A DNA stretch of 64,000 nucleotides from Isoetes taiwanensis (GCA_021234155.1 JAJEKV010000041.1:11792689-11856688); one strand, 5' to 3'. Counted from the stretch's first letter, positions 1 to 11,420 are shown. Numbers and translations are program-made. The notes: generated by a model not told the origin, from the letters alone.

Positions 1-99
1 CCATCGCCGGCTTGAGGCGGTGGTGGATTGGAGAGCCGCGCCCGGGGCGGGCTTTGTCGGTGTTGCCCGCTAGGGGTTGTTGAGGAAAGCCATGCCTTC

Positions 100-460
100 C
101 GAGCTGTATAGTCGATCCAGGGCTCGCTCGCCCTCTTGTGCGACTGGTACGCGCCTTTGCCACGAGCTACTCAAGACGCCGTCGGTTCGATCCCTTGGCT
201 CCTACCTCCGGGAGGTTTTGGATCTAGCGGACTCACCTCTGTCCCCCGTAGCGCCTACAGTGAGGGGGAATTCATGTGTATATGTATATTTGTGCGGTAC
301 CCGGCCGCCAGGCTTGTTTCTTAATTCGACGGTTTTCCCTCGTAAGGGGGTTTTTTAATCCGGGTAGCAACGTGCTTGTTGCACCCGTGTAATTTGGGTC
401 CCATAGGCCGATGGGCCTCCGCGGACGATAAAAGAACCTTCCTTCCTTCCTTCCTTCCAT
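100..460 (+). mobile_element. tRNA-related retroposon (SINE-like), copy 1
   Basis: An apparent Pol III B box, GGTTCGATCCC, lies at 184-194. A weak A-box-like TGTGCGACTGG lies 47 bases upstream (137-147), the spacing seen in tRNAs. The 3' end reads GGGTCCCATAG...GGACGATAAAA and then a (CTTC)n tail at about 438-458. The same 3' end occurs twice more on the minus strand (5583-5655 and 22060-22125) with ATTCT-type tails, so it is a dispersed family. No protein-coding capacity is evident. It could instead be the 3' end of a LINE that shares its tail with a SINE. The 5' boundary is a guess. Confidence 0.5.
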
Positions 461-1658
461 AAAATAAAAATAAAAATAAAAATAGAAAAGCCAATTCCTG
501 ATTTCATATATTTTCATATCTTCCGTAGCAAAGGTGCCTATGTTTGCTAACGTTGGCTCTTCCTCCAAAATTTGATGCATTTTCAAGATTTCAGATGGTG
601 CTTGGAAATAATAGCTTTACTAAAGCAGATTGTCTTGGCTTTGTGTACCTAACCTTGGCTCATGTAATGCAATTGAAGATTGCATCATCTTTATACTAGC
701 ATTTTGTAGCCTTATAACAAGAAAATGCAAGCTTATTAGGAATCAGCTGCTTTTGATAACTGCAAACTAATTTCAAGCATCAGCTTAACGTCACTTAAAC
801 TTGAAGATGAGTCTTAAGCCTTCAAAGCTTGGATGGCGGAGCACTTACCCAGCAGATGACGGCATCCAATTATGCTAAATCAGAATGTGAAAATTTTAGA
901 AAGATCCCATTGTTTCTGAACGAAATGAATATGCCTGCCCATGATGGAAACGCAACAATGTCTGCCTCAGAAGAAAACACAGTCGTCTGCAATCGACTAT
1001 TTGTAACTACACAACTCTCAGTTGAAACTTCTTACACGTATACAAGCACTTGCATAGAAATTGGTTTCTGATTACGAAATATGTAGCAATTTATGGGAAT
1101 AGCAATGGATAGCATACCCTGCCTGAGAAGGAATGTTTGCACCTTTAAAATCTGGAAGCATAAAGGTGCTCCCATGAGCTTTGACCCTCCAAGAAGACCA
1201 CTACTACATCTGCGCACATGTTTTATCAGAATAATTTCTTGCAGAAGGTCAAAACAGTTCCCATTTGCTATAAAATCTCATTCTTCTAGTAGGGCCACAA
1301 TGCTGCATGCAAGGATGCTATTTGATTCAATGGCAAACTGCCTGAGATAACTGATGGTCCAAACATGGTACCCATTTCCTACTTAGGCGGTAGCTATTCA
1401 GAGGAACATAAACATATGTATATAAACAAAAATGTGGGCTGGGCACACAAGAAACTGTATAGATACTTGAAAAGGAATGCATTAATATATAAGCATTTAC
1501 ATATTTTATACCGTTCTTCACTGTTTCTTCTTAAGAAACTGGAAAGAAAATCGAATACGCAAGTTGAACAAACAAGAGACTTACAAGTTAGCATATGGAT
1601 CGGATTTGTTAGGTTTGTGGTGCATTAGTACCAACAGGATGCAAATGAAGTGGCCAAT
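461..1658. other. non-genic stretch 5' of copy-1 tail to Ole e 1-like gene
   Basis: AT-rich sequence with no recognisable gene. It holds one copy of a dispersed repeat (630-915, listed separately). The part nearest 1658 is probably the 3' untranslated and downstream region of the minus-strand Ole e 1-like gene. Confidence 0.5.
630..915 (+). repeat. dispersed repeat R1, copy 1
   Basis: It aligns by eye, in the same orientation, with 9261-9583. Shared blocks are TTGTGTA-CTAA-CCTTG followed by CATGT-ATGCAATTG, then CAGCTT-ACNTCACTTAAACTTGA, then GCTTGGATG, and finally GTGAAA-TTTTAG before TCCCAT. Divergence is substantial. It may be a worn transposable element or a segmental copy of a CGL160 intron. 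Confidence 0.5.
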
Positions 1659-2698
1659 TCAATTGCCTGATTTCGGATCATGAAGCTGTGAAGAAGGCCC
1701 TGCACCTTGAGGGGGATCAGAGCTCTCAAATGGGCTGCCTAGAGGCGGTAAAAGAAACGATGGTGTTGAAGGATTATCCTGCGACCTCCTCATGGGCAGC
1801 GGATAAAATGAGAAGGCAATTGTGGTGCAGGCCCTTTCTGCAGAGGAACTTGCATTTCTGGCCATTTCTGAAGAATCATTTATGCTGCATGATACTGGAG
1901 GATCCCCCAACAGCTTCGCCCAGCACCCTTTTATGTATATCCTTGGTATGAAGCCCGGCAGCAGCATGCTAAATTGTCCATTCTCATCTGTAAACCCCGC
2001 TGTTACTACATCGCTGTCTCTGAAAGGGCTTTTGCATATTATGCCTATTTCCGCACCTGAAGCCACCAATGCATTCTCATTGTTAAACACCCCAAAACAA
2101 AGAACAATGAAATTTAAGCTCTCGATTGAGAAATCCAAATGTGAACTACTTAGATTTTATAAAACAGATGAATCAAAACAAAGATCAATCCATTTTAAGC
2201 TCAGATATTTCTTTCAGATTACTAGAGACTCGTAAATGTGGACAGATGCGATCAAGAATGTGTCATTACGAAGATGAACTCAATCACGATAAAAGAAGAT
2301 ATAATAGCAAAGATCTGGTAAGTAACACTATAAAACAATCTCTTCCGATTATCAAAAATCTCGCGATTTATACGACATCAACGAGACCAGAAAGAAGAAA
2401 AATGCACGAAGCTGTCTCAAAGCAAAGAAAGGATAATCTTAACAATGTTTCCAGAAATTATTACAAAAGCGCGATTCAAAACTGAAGCTATGATTCCTCC
2501 AAATTTTGAAATGAGAAGGAAACCTTGGAGTGCATATGCAATATCGATAGTGAGCGAACAAGTGCTGCAAATAACGTAGCCTTGAACAATAATCTTTGCA
2601 TCCCCTGCTTCAAAATCGTCGGAATCAGAATTTGAAGAGGAAATGGGAATCAGCATCCAAAATAACAGAGCGATAAAGAGGAGGATCTTTGCGGCCAT
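1659..2698 (-). CDS. secreted pollen Ole e 1-like domain protein (2 exons)
   Basis: Two exons on the minus strand: 2524-2698 and 1659-2056. The splice is CCAAG|GTTTCC ... TTCAG|GTGCGG, phase 1, giving 190 residues. Residues 1 to about 21 are a hydrophobic signal peptide (MAAKILLFIALLFW). The Ole e 1 pattern follows: DAKIIVQGYVICSTCS at 33-48, ALQGAEIGIICK across the exon junction, then FTDENGQF and GCWAKLLGDPPVSC. Six cysteines (44, 47, 66, 103, 115, 135) fit the three disulfides known for the family. The tail from about 140 is rich in proline and serine. Family members are secreted proteins of pollen, pollen tube and cell wall, and their biochemical role is mostly unknown. The start is the first ATG before the signal peptide. 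The domain is well supported; the splice is inferred from motif continuity. Confidence 0.8.
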
Positions 2699-3653
2699 AG
2701 CTACGAACTGAAGACCTAAGATTATGAGCCAAAAACCTTCAATTCCAAAGGCTCGAAATGGGAACGTATCTGCTGCGATTTTTCTTTCTTCTTATTTTTG
2801 GGACACTGGGGATTCCACGACTGGCACAAAGTTTGTGGCGCATCATGGTTTGGAGTCGCTAACCATATTCGTTTAAAACTGCCTTATGGTTTTTAGGTAC
2901 AATGGATTTTTTTTTCACCCCGCAGCACTTTTACATTGCTATGGCAAAAAATTTACCCCACAACGCACTTTTGATTAGGGAGGGTCTCCACTTACGGGGC
3001 CAATTGTGAAATGGTGGCCCAAAAATTGTCGGATTTCATCAAATGATGGACCATTGATTCCTCTCGAGTTGGAGAATCCAATGGTGCCAAATTTGCTGCC
3101 AAAAAAAAAAAAGAAATCGACCGACAGTTGGTGCTCCAAACCTAGGGGGGTCCACGAGCCCAATGAAATCTTTCGCTCTTTTGTATAGCATATCATAATG
3201 TATTGCTTTTCTGGATGACCTTTTTCATTGCACCGTTTTCTTGCGGTAATCGGTTTTCTTGATGTTTTCTAGTGAGAAGTGTTATGGTGGATCCAATATT
3301 GCTTATGAATTGGCTGTTTCTATATCATAATATGGCTGCACTATTAATATGCACCAAACTATGTATTTTAGGCCTCTTATCGTTCTTTATGTTACCATGC
3401 TCTTGTGTTGACTGCGGGGGCATGCTCAAAGGTGCAGCAGGATGTGCTTGTAAATTCATCTCATTCCCAGGCCAATAACAAGATGCCTCACCAACCTCAA
3501 ATCTTGAATGCATGTTTCTTCTATGCATTGACTGTGGGGGTGAGACGTGCTACTCATCCGAGTTCACATGCTGAACTAGACCCTCCATGATATGCTGGAA
3601 CCCCTCGGTACATGCTCTGCATATGGACTTTGATGCCAAAAAAACCTCGTACC
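2699..3653. other. intergenic, upstream of Ole e 1-like gene
   Basis: The first few hundred bases should include the promoter and 5' leader of the minus-strand Ole e 1-like gene. I see no clear TATA box. Further on there are poly-T and poly-A runs (2908-2916, 3100-3112) and a short imperfect hairpin at about 3050-3086 (CCATTGATTC / GAGAATCCAATGG). No gene was recognised. Confidence 0.4.
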
Positions 3654-4350
3654 TCATATGGTCAACCTTATCATCTTGCATTGTGTTGGGTATTTCATCA
3701 ATTTGATACTCACACTGTCCTCACTGCTTTCGTCATCATCCTCTTCCTCATGGTATTCCGCCACATGATTAGCAACAATTGGGCCTGCACTTAGGAAAGC
3801 TCTGGCCTTAGAGCAGTCTAAATGAAATATTCCAGTGGCTAGGAAGTCGTCCCTTATGTTTTCTAGAGTCAACCCTGCCTCAATTGAGCTGGATATTATC
3901 TCAGCGATTTCCCCCCTTTTAAATTCCTGCCTCTATTCTTCATGAGCATGTATTTTGCTCTCATCCTCTTGAAAGCGACCTTGAAAGGAGCAAAGCATGC
4001 AACATCTATGGGTTGCAGCCTATAAGAAGTATGAGCTGAAAGCAAAGTAAAATGGATGCCTTGTCCTTTGGCTGCCAGAATAACCTCCAAGTCCACATGA
4101 CTGTTGTGTCCATTAGCAGGATTAGATGTGGCCTTTGCGATGATACACCCCTTGGAACCCTGGACTAAGAGTGAGTGAGCCATGACTTGAACAGCTCTGT
4201 GGTCATCCATGCATTAGGCTGCACTGCTTGGTAAGTCCCTTCCTCACACCTACTCATGTAGTTTGCCTTCATTCTTTTTCCCTTGAATATTGATAGATTT
4301 GGCAGCCTAAACCCTTCAGCATTTACACATACTAGGATGGTAACACATTC
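3654..4350 (-). pseudogene. pogo/Tigger-like DDE transposase relic
   Basis: Minus-strand translation in several frames gives the typical order of a pogo-type DDE_1 domain. About 4345-4215 encodes VNAEGFRLPNLSIFKGKRM, like the family's 'N-A-G--P-L-I-F-KGK' block, then EEGTYQAVQPNAWM. Positions 3896-4210 carry NGHNSHVDLEV, then HTSYRLQPIDVACFAPFK, the hallmark 'H-S--LQPLDV--F-P-K'. 3872-3654 continues in another frame with NIRDDFLATGIF. In the canonical enzyme the block before GHNSH carries a catalytic Asp (L-L-DGH-SH); here it reads ANGHNSH, so the Asp appears lost. Frame breaks near 4205 and 3885 also argue that it is dead. No terminal repeats were located. Confidence 0.75.
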
Positions 4351-5207
4351 CCGATGTCAAACATTGCATGCACATGCCTTAACAACGTTTCCTACATGTT
4401 GTAATTGATGTCACCGTGGGTACACACCTTGATCACCATAGCGTTTTTTCACTTGTTGCAAACGTCGCCGTAGTAGATTCGGCGCAGGCGATGTAATGAC
4501 AATGTCATTGACATTGTAGAAACGTACACCATATGTTATTTTTATGTTGTAGACACGCTGCATGTATGTGATTGTTGTAGAAACATACACTATATTATTT
4601 TGGCGTTGTAAACACGTTGCATGTATGTGATTGCGGCGTGATGGCAACATCATTGATGCTGTAGAAATATACATCGTCTGTGATAGCATATAATATACAC
4701 CCAAATATTTTTTCATAGTCTATGACAGCATATATAAAATATACACCCAAATATCTTTTCATAGTTTCAAACATCTAACCTTTAGTTAACAAACTTGAGA
4801 GCTAACCAACACACCAAGCACATCACACTACATTAGTACTACTTATTCTATATTTATTCTTTAAGTTGTAAATGGGACATTAGAGTTGCAACGTCTTACT
4901 GTCGTAATGACATCGCACTTGCAACATTCCATATCGCTAGTGTAACGTATCACGTCATGCAACATAGGATGCCATTATGATGTCTGACCAGATGTTCCAA
5001 CGATGACATGGGTCGTTCTACCTGCGACGTCGGTCAAATTTTGTGTGATGTCGTAGGAACGCACGTAAATTTTGCAATGTGGGCATTTGATAGACGTCGC
5101 AAACAGCCGATATTCTAAATATCATCCTCAGTGATGTTATAGAAAGTATGTTTATGATGAGGCTTCCAAATGTCTTTAAGATGGTAATTAAATATCCCTT
5201 TATAATA
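4351..5207. repeat. short-repeat region, possible non-autonomous CACTA end
   Basis: This stretch is full of GACGTCG/GTCGTAG-type words and local duplications. GTTGTA-ACACG-TGCATGTATGTGATTG occurs at about 4545-4575 and 4604-4634. A block of about 50 bp ending CACCCAAATAT-TTTTCATAG occurs at about 4679-4718 and 4725-4765. It ends at about 5207 with CCCTTTATAATAGTG, which read on the minus strand is CACTATTATAAAGGG, a plausible CACTA terminus. No matching opposite end was found and no gene is visible, so the CACTA reading is weak. Confidence 0.3.
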
Positions 5208-5582
5208 GTGTAATTTAGAATCCTTAAAAACCACAGATCAGCATATAGCTAATTGGTTTACCATGTTGCCACCCTAGGAATTCCTTATTAACCTTGTACA
5301 TCAGAAGCACTCTTAGCTGCAATCTGTAATACACATTTCCATACTTACCACACCAGCCATACACCTACCTTTCAAGAAATCGGTCCATTTACCTAAAAAC
5401 ATATATCAATGTTTGAATTATTACAAGAAAGAATCAGGGCACATCAATGAATCTGTCATTCCTACTGGAACAATTTAGTCTTATCCTTCTTCCCCTTCAA
5501 AGGCTCAGGCACGTTCTTAAAACAACCAGCAATGTTCTTGGCTGCTCTTGATGCTGCCCTAACAACTTTCCTCATACCAACA
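5208..5582. other. anonymous AT-rich stretch
   Basis: No gene, repeat boundary or RNA was recognised. Confidence 0.4.
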
Positions 5583-5830
5583 AGAGAATAGAATAGAACA
5601 GAATAGAGTTTTTATCGTCCATGAAGACCAATCAGTCTATGGGACCCAAAAGGGAGGCGCAACATACATTTTACACAATAACACAACACAACACAAAAAA
5701 AAACAATAATCATACAAACACAACACAATACAGACAACACAATAATCATACACAATACAAAAACGGGCAAAACCTGCAAATCCCATTGCAGAGGTTACCA
5801 TGCTTGAAGGATGCTGTAAGCGAAACACAC
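5583..5830 (-). mobile_element. retroposon copy 2 (same 3' end as 391-460)
   Basis: On the minus strand this reads TTTGGGTCCCATAGAC, then CATGGACGATAAAA, then an A/T-rich TCTATTCTGTTCTATTC tail at 5583-5612. This is the 3' end seen in copy 1. Upstream (5660-5780 on plus) it carries a low-complexity run of CACAA/ATAAT words. The 5' end is undefined. Confidence 0.5.
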
Positions 5831-6224
5831 AGATTTAACATCAAGTTTTTTCCGATTGCGTTACAAGCCGAAAACACAAACAACATAGCAAAGGATCAAA
5901 CCAGAAATTGCTTTACAAGCAGACAACAGACAGAGGAGAGGACCAAACCTCCTATAGCAAGTTGAAGAAGCTGACACGATTCAGCCATCTGATGTTATCT
6001 GCCGAACACAAAAGTTCCAAAAGCATTTGTAGCCTAAAACTAAAGTACTCACGATATGCACAAAACGCTGCTCAAGAAAAATTATATGCCTTGCTCAAAA
6101 AAGAAAAGAGAAAACAAAAAATAGAGCTTTCAATTAAATACATGTTCCCATCTTAGGGAATTTGTGCCCGGACTAATTGTTTTCTAGATTATTCCCTGCT
6201 TGAATTCATATCTTAACTAATATG
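5831..6224. other. anonymous AT-rich stretch
   Basis: A-rich sequence with short open frames that look accidental. Nothing was recognised. Confidence 0.4.
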
Positions 6225-6424
6225 TAAAATGCCTTTGTGGGTTTTTATGCTTTGTAAGGGCGAGGTTCAAGGCGAGGTATGGGCTTTTACGCTCTGTAAG
6301 GGCGAGGTTCAAGGCAAGGTGTGGGCTTTTACGCTCTCTAAGGGCGAGGTGGTGGGCTAGCCACCTCGCCTTGAACCTCGCCCTTAAAAAGCATAAAAGC
6401 CCACAAAGACATTTTATAAAACGT
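6225..6424. repeat. foldback with tandem arm units
   Basis: A unit of about 40 bp, GGGCTTTTACGCTCT-TAAGGGCGAGGTTCAAGGC-AGGT, is present about two and a half times in direct order (about 6240-6353). It is followed by an inverted copy at about 6358-6413 reading CACCTCGCCTTGAACC and TCGCCCTTAAAAAGC. The outer words CTTTGTGGG and CCCACAAAG also match, so the whole segment can fold into a long hairpin. Confidence 0.75.
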
Positions 6425-6880
6425 AAAATGGGCTTTTGTTGAAATTACATGCGTGCAATAGTCCTAGTTTTAAGGGTATTTTTATGGAAATGACCGTTAC
6501 GTTTCTGCAATAATTCAAATGAGAATTTGTCCTTCAGACATATTCTAAAGGAATATGAGATCTTTCCATCAAAGTTAAGATCTCCTGAATCGGAGTTCGA
6601 AATCTTAGGTTATGGTCTCGTAAGTCCTTCCTAAATCTGTACAATTTTTTGTGTATTAATAATAACATAACTTATGATTTCGAACTCCGATTTAGGTGAC
6701 CTTACTTTTGATGGAAAGATCTCATCCTCCTCTACAATATACCTGAAAGAAACATTCCTATTTCATTTCCTTAAAAATACTCCCAAAACTAGGGCAAAAC
6801 ATAAGGGTATTTTGGAGTTTTTCCTGTTAAATCATTTAAAAAAAGTGTAATTTAGTAATAATTTCAACAAAAGTCCTTTT
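6425..6880. mobile_element. MITE-like inverted-repeat element
   Basis: The ends are inverted: AAAATGGGCTTTTGTTGAAA (6425-6444) against TTTCAACAAAAGTCCTTTT (6862-6880). Internal inverted arms also pair: CTAGTTTTAAGGGTATTTTT against AAAAATACTCCCAAAACTAG, and GATCTTTCCATCAAAG with TCGGAGTTCGAAATC against the matching words at about 6675-6725. It has no coding capacity. The length of about 455 bp and near-full-length pairing fit a non-autonomous DNA element. The target-site duplication is not clear, so the superfamily is open. Confidence 0.7.
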
Positions 6881-7791
6881 AATGAGCTATATCCCCTCCC
6901 AGTACATCATTATAATGGGTTATGGACCATCTCAATTGTATTACTAGCTCTCTCGTTAAGTTGGACATCAAATATCATATCTTCCCCCAGTTCTGAACAC
7001 ATTGTAAAAGCTGCCTTATTGACTGGTTTTGGCGTACACATGACTCTTTCAAGGTAATTGCAAATGAGATCATTAGATGGATATTTGGATCATTAGATGG
7101 ACATTTGTTGCTATTTGTTCAATCTTAATTACAACAGGTTAAGATGACTGCCCGTGTTGGCTATGCTGTGAATGTCTGAATAAAATGTTATGGAAATTGG
7201 CACTTTACTCCATATTCTGCCTCCCATTTAAGCATGACTGTTGAGTTGTGCTCATTCTCAACAGTCATGCTTTACTGCTGCTACACAGTATTTAACTAAT
7301 GAATATAGCTTCTAGGCATTCAAACAAACTTGAATCCTGCACCCTCCTTGGGAAATGATCGCTGCTCCAACTTATGGGCAGAAGCATAGGCAACATCTTT
7401 TTTGGTGTGACACAATCAGGAAAACCAAGGCAGTATCACATATCCACCCAGGAACTAGCATGAAGATGCTAATACCTGCAGAGATTGCAAATCTGGCTTC
7501 CTTCCCTGAAGTAATCACCTTTCTCCAAGTATCCCTCTGGCTATTGATGCAGAAAGGAAACCTGTTCATGAAATATGCAAAGGAAGAGGTAGCCGCGTCA
7601 CTCTGCATATAAAAGCTGGCACCTCCATTTGCTAGAAGAAATTGTTAGGCAACCAAATTTTTCATTTAAAAACTCGTCAAAACGTGCAGATGGTATATCC
7701 CCCAAACACCCCCCTTTCTTTCTACTAATTGTATAGGCCTTTGATAAATAGGCAATAGGATTTGCAAATAGGTGATAGGATTTACTACCAC
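6881..7791. other. downstream flank of CGL160
   Basis: The part next to 7791 should hold the 3' untranslated region and polyadenylation region of the minus-strand CGL160 gene. A short inverted pair, GCATGACTGTTGAG (about 7232) and CTCAACAGTCATGC (about 7257), forms a small hairpin. No gene was recognised; the open frames at 7355-7612 on both strands do not resemble a known family. Confidence 0.4.
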
Positions 7792-10700
7792 CTAATTGTT
7801 TTCATACTTTAGGGCAGGAATAATTTCACTCAATACTTCTATGCCTGTAGCCACCTTATATGTAAAGAATCCCAGCAACATTGGGATTAATTGCAAATGT
7901 GGTAATCCATATTCTGGAACAATCAACCTGGAAAGATCCATTTCCATATCATTAATGGGCAATGCCAAAAACAAGTGAAGAGATTTTCCTACTAAGTTGA
8001 TGGCCATACCCATTCCAACGATTGAAGACCATAGTAAGGATCAACGGTATGAGCAGCCTCGGTTGACCAACAGCTCCCCTACAAAAATTTGTACGCATCA
8101 TATCAGAACAAACTATCCCTGTGGTTGCACAGATGACAAAAAGAACATTACTTCACAGCTCCTTTAATATCGGCCCTCCCAACTGAGTCAACACTGTTGC
8201 CCAACATCCGAATATAAGCAATTGCGCCAATCAGACCTACACCATAGCTGAGAAAGAATATGATGATAATTGGCACGCAATAGACAAAACGTGGGGACCT
8301 CTCAGAATTTTGGAATATAGATGGAAGCTTTGAGGGAGAAAAACAATACTTATCCACTACATCATTCGGCTTCTTTTAGAGAGATAAGCAAGTACCTGGA
8401 TGCAACTTCTGAGGAGTAGAATAAATAAGCGCTCATAAGACTTGCTCCACCAACTGCAGCTGTAAGATATTGAAGCTTCACCTTCAGCTGTATATATTAC
8501 TGAAATTGGTTAGAAATTCAAGTACTCAGGTTTAATTCAGATTAGCTACCGCAGAGGTCGAGACAAATGTTGCATTGCTTGTTTGACTCTTTAAGCAAAA
8601 TTGTTATCTTGCTAGACCGACTTACCTGCATCGTTTTTGAAGGAGTAGTATCTCACAGGATGCAATTATGCAGTCATTTCTTGAAACTAAGTACAATCAG
8701 AAGAACTTCGTGTGTTCCTATTAAGTTAGTAACAATCCCCATAATAGAGATTTTGGAGCAAGAAGAGGAAGTTCAGACACGATTTTAGAACTAGTACCCA
8801 CTACTCCCCTGATTTCCATTCCTTGAGATGGCTACTAAACTATCATCACTAATTGTAGGGCAGCTTCTAAAAGTAACAACCTTTAAGATTTTGACATTCT
8901 TGTCAGATGGCTGATAGACCATCATCACCAATTGACGGGCATTCTGTAAGCTCAAGGCAACACTAACCCAAAGTGTACTGCTCTCAAGTCCATCATCTCA
9001 TATTAGCACAACGCCAGAGTTTAACCTACTTGAGTCTATTACAAGACAGGTCCAATTGCTTTAATCCCAGTATTAATGGAGTCATTATTTCCAAAGTATA
9101 GTCTTCCATTTGCCATCATTCCAATGGCCAAGTAGTTAACACCTGTGGCCATCTGAGAACTTCTCGTAGCATTTTTTATTCATATCTCCCTATGAATTCT
9201 TGCCATACTTTAATACGTACGGAAACTACAAAGGGGCCAATTCCTCTTCTTAGCTCCAAATGTCTTCACATTGTGTATCTAAACCTTGATTCATGTGATG
9301 CAATTGGGGATAGTGGTAGGAGCAATAGCATCATCTCGTAGTAAGAAATTGTAAACTCACTGGGTTCAATAAATAAGTGCTGTTTTAGGTGAATGCAAAA
9401 TGAATAAAGCATCAGCTTGACATCACTTAAACTTGAATGAGTGCTTGACTCAGGAGAACTATCTTTTTCGACACACGTCAGATAGGCTTGGATGATGTGG
9501 ATAATTATCAGTGGGATTATGGCATGCAATGCTAGGTAATTCAACATGGTGATGTGAAACTTTTAGGAATATTTCCCATCTCTGCAGTTAGGGGCACAAC
9601 TGATGGTTCGCTTGAAAGCTCGGGAACAGCAACCTGAGCTTAAACATAAATTTGGACAAGGTGAGCATCTATATGAAGGATTCTGAGCCGTGAAATTAAA
9701 GAAGGTAGCAGCATGCATCTGTTTATTTGTTGGCAGTGATTTAATGCACACTATTCATTGAATTATATAAGAGCATGAATTTTCCTAAGTTTTTGTTCAA
9801 TACTTGAACATTCCATCAGTTCAATGGCCATAGCTTCAAACAGTGGAGTGCGTGGAGTTAATGTGGATCTTGTCAAAATCTGTACATTAAAATGAAGACC
9901 TTGTCAGAGGTAACCTGTTTATATTTTTTAGTTTCCCGAGCAGAAAGTTCAGCAGGATCAATCTTTTCCCTTGCAATTTCCCGAAGCAGTACATCCTGTA
10001 CATGAAGGTATAATTATGTATTTAAGCATTTTATAACATAGATACTGTTATATCAGAAATAAGGGAAAGATGCCTAACTGAGCCTCCAGTAGCTGCTTTA
10101 CGTGCACGTTCCCATCTTTGTTCTTCCTTGCGTGTTGGTGCCATACGCCACTCTTGTTTTTTATTTTCCTTTGCCTTCTGCATGACAGGACAAATTCAAG
10201 CATGGTTATACAAAAGTAACTTCCTTGCAAATTGCATACCTCAATCATCAGTTCTATCTTGCGATCTGCAGCTTCTTGCTTTCGTAAAGCTGCCTTTGAT
10301 GGTCGTATAAGTTCTTGACTCAAGTCCAAATCCATACTGCAAGACAGCAATGCCAATTTCTTGGCCTCTTACTATCATTCTCATTAGCTGGTGTATAATT
10401 GAACTTCAAAGAGAACCACCTTTCAAGTGACATGGCACGATTCAGACTTAGGAAGCCTGAATCCAGTTCTTTTGTCTGCATATGCAAAGGAGTAATGTCT
10501 TTAGAAATCTGAAAGATCTGTAGAAGATGCCAGCGCTCGAGGATTGAAATTCTTCATTTGTCATCTCATATACTGAAATATGATGAGTAAATATGATGAC
10601 TATGAAAGCTAGCCCTAAGTCAAATGGCTGGAATGAGCTTCAGTCCTCTCCCAACCATGAGATGCGAGGTACATGATGCCATTTGATAAAACGGCTAACT

Positions 10701-11055
10701 GAATTTTCTATGCTAATTACAAAGTCGTACTGTACAGAAAGCTAACCTCTGAAGGCGCAGGAGCAGGAGAAGAAGAAGAAATCTCTTCCAGATAAGGCTT
10801 CAAATTCTTCTTCCAAATATAGTCATCTCTACTAGTTAAGGGATCAGGCTCTTGCTTGCCCCAACTTTGTCGAATTCGGACATCCAAAGGGGGTCCTCCA
10901 TACTCACCAGGGCCATCGCCAGTAGCCCACTGGGATCTATGCTTGAGTTTTGGAGAAGGAATAAGTCTGATTGTGGGCTGCTGCGCCCCATTACTGGGCT
11001 GTGATTGTGCAGCAGCCGCCGTTGTTGGCCTGCTTGAATATGCATTCAGCATCAT
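7792..11055 (-). CDS. CGL160: CGL160, chloroplast ATP synthase assembly factor (AtpI-like)
   Basis: Core exons on the minus strand, all phase-consistent: 10747-11055, 10420-10475, 10240-10336, 10079-10177, 9915-9995, 8396-8487, 8152-8247, 8010-8078 and 7792-7927. Joined, they encode 344 residues, close to the roughly 350 I recall for Arabidopsis CGL160. Residues 1 to about 35 look like a plastid transit peptide. Conserved blocks follow: GDGPGEYGGPP (47-56), RQSWG and DPLTS, SGFLSLNRAMSLESMD, and APTR...WERARKAATGGS. The C-terminal AtpI/UncI-related half has about four membrane segments, including YGVGLIGAIAYIRMLGNSVD and VFNRWNGLIVPEYG. In plants the protein sits in the thylakoid membrane and helps assemble the CF1-CFo ATP synthase, probably at the c-ring stage. 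Three further phase-compatible exons (9804-9879, 9561-9638, 8626-8651) could add 60 residues just before the membrane domain; they may be lineage-specific, alternative or spurious. An upstream exon is also possible. Family identity is firm; the exact start is not. Confidence 0.88.
9261..9583 (+). repeat. dispersed repeat R1, copy 2 (inside CGL160 intron)
   Basis: Diverged same-orientation match to 630-915. Its right edge (GTGAAACTTTTAGG at 9554-9567) overlaps the donor end of the optional CGL160 exon at 9561-9638. That exon border may therefore be derived from the repeat. Confidence 0.5.
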
Positions 11056-11420
11056 TTTTCGTGTTTCTACTGCAGCATCGCCATATCTCCTCTCATCTTA
11101 TTTTGTGGCCTCCGTAAAGCTTTACTAATCAACCTTGCTAAATGTTTCAGAAATAAAATACATTGCTCATAATCGCATTATTTGCCATCATTTATACACT
11201 GACCTTGACCTTGACTGAGGGTGTTTTCCACCCAGAGAATCACCCATATCAGCAAATAAGTCACATTCGATTTTCCATAGCCAGTTTTGCGACCTATCCT
11301 AAATCACATCTGTGCAGAGTTGAGAGTCTAAAAAATATGTGGTTAATCCGGACCTGTGCTGGTTCAATCTCAAAGAAAACAAGTTCAATGTTGTTTCTAC
11401 TTCAACTTTGTGGCTATTAT
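11056..11420 (-). other. possible 5' exons of CGL160
   Basis: The frame of the first CGL160 exon stays open upstream to about 11090. It could be entered by a splice at GAGAG|GAGATATGG. A candidate upstream exon at about 11206-11300 reads QNWLWKIECDLFADMGDSLG and ends at a donor CAAG|GTCAGTG with the matching phase. A further one ends ...FFEIEPAQ at CACAG|GTCCGG (about 11365). None matches the part of CGL160 that I know. They may be leader exons, another gene's exons, or chance. Confidence 0.25.

Noticed and set aside
4411-4716. 101-codon minus frame
   Set aside because: Made of local sequence duplications (ATGTATGTGATTG words); no protein resemblance.
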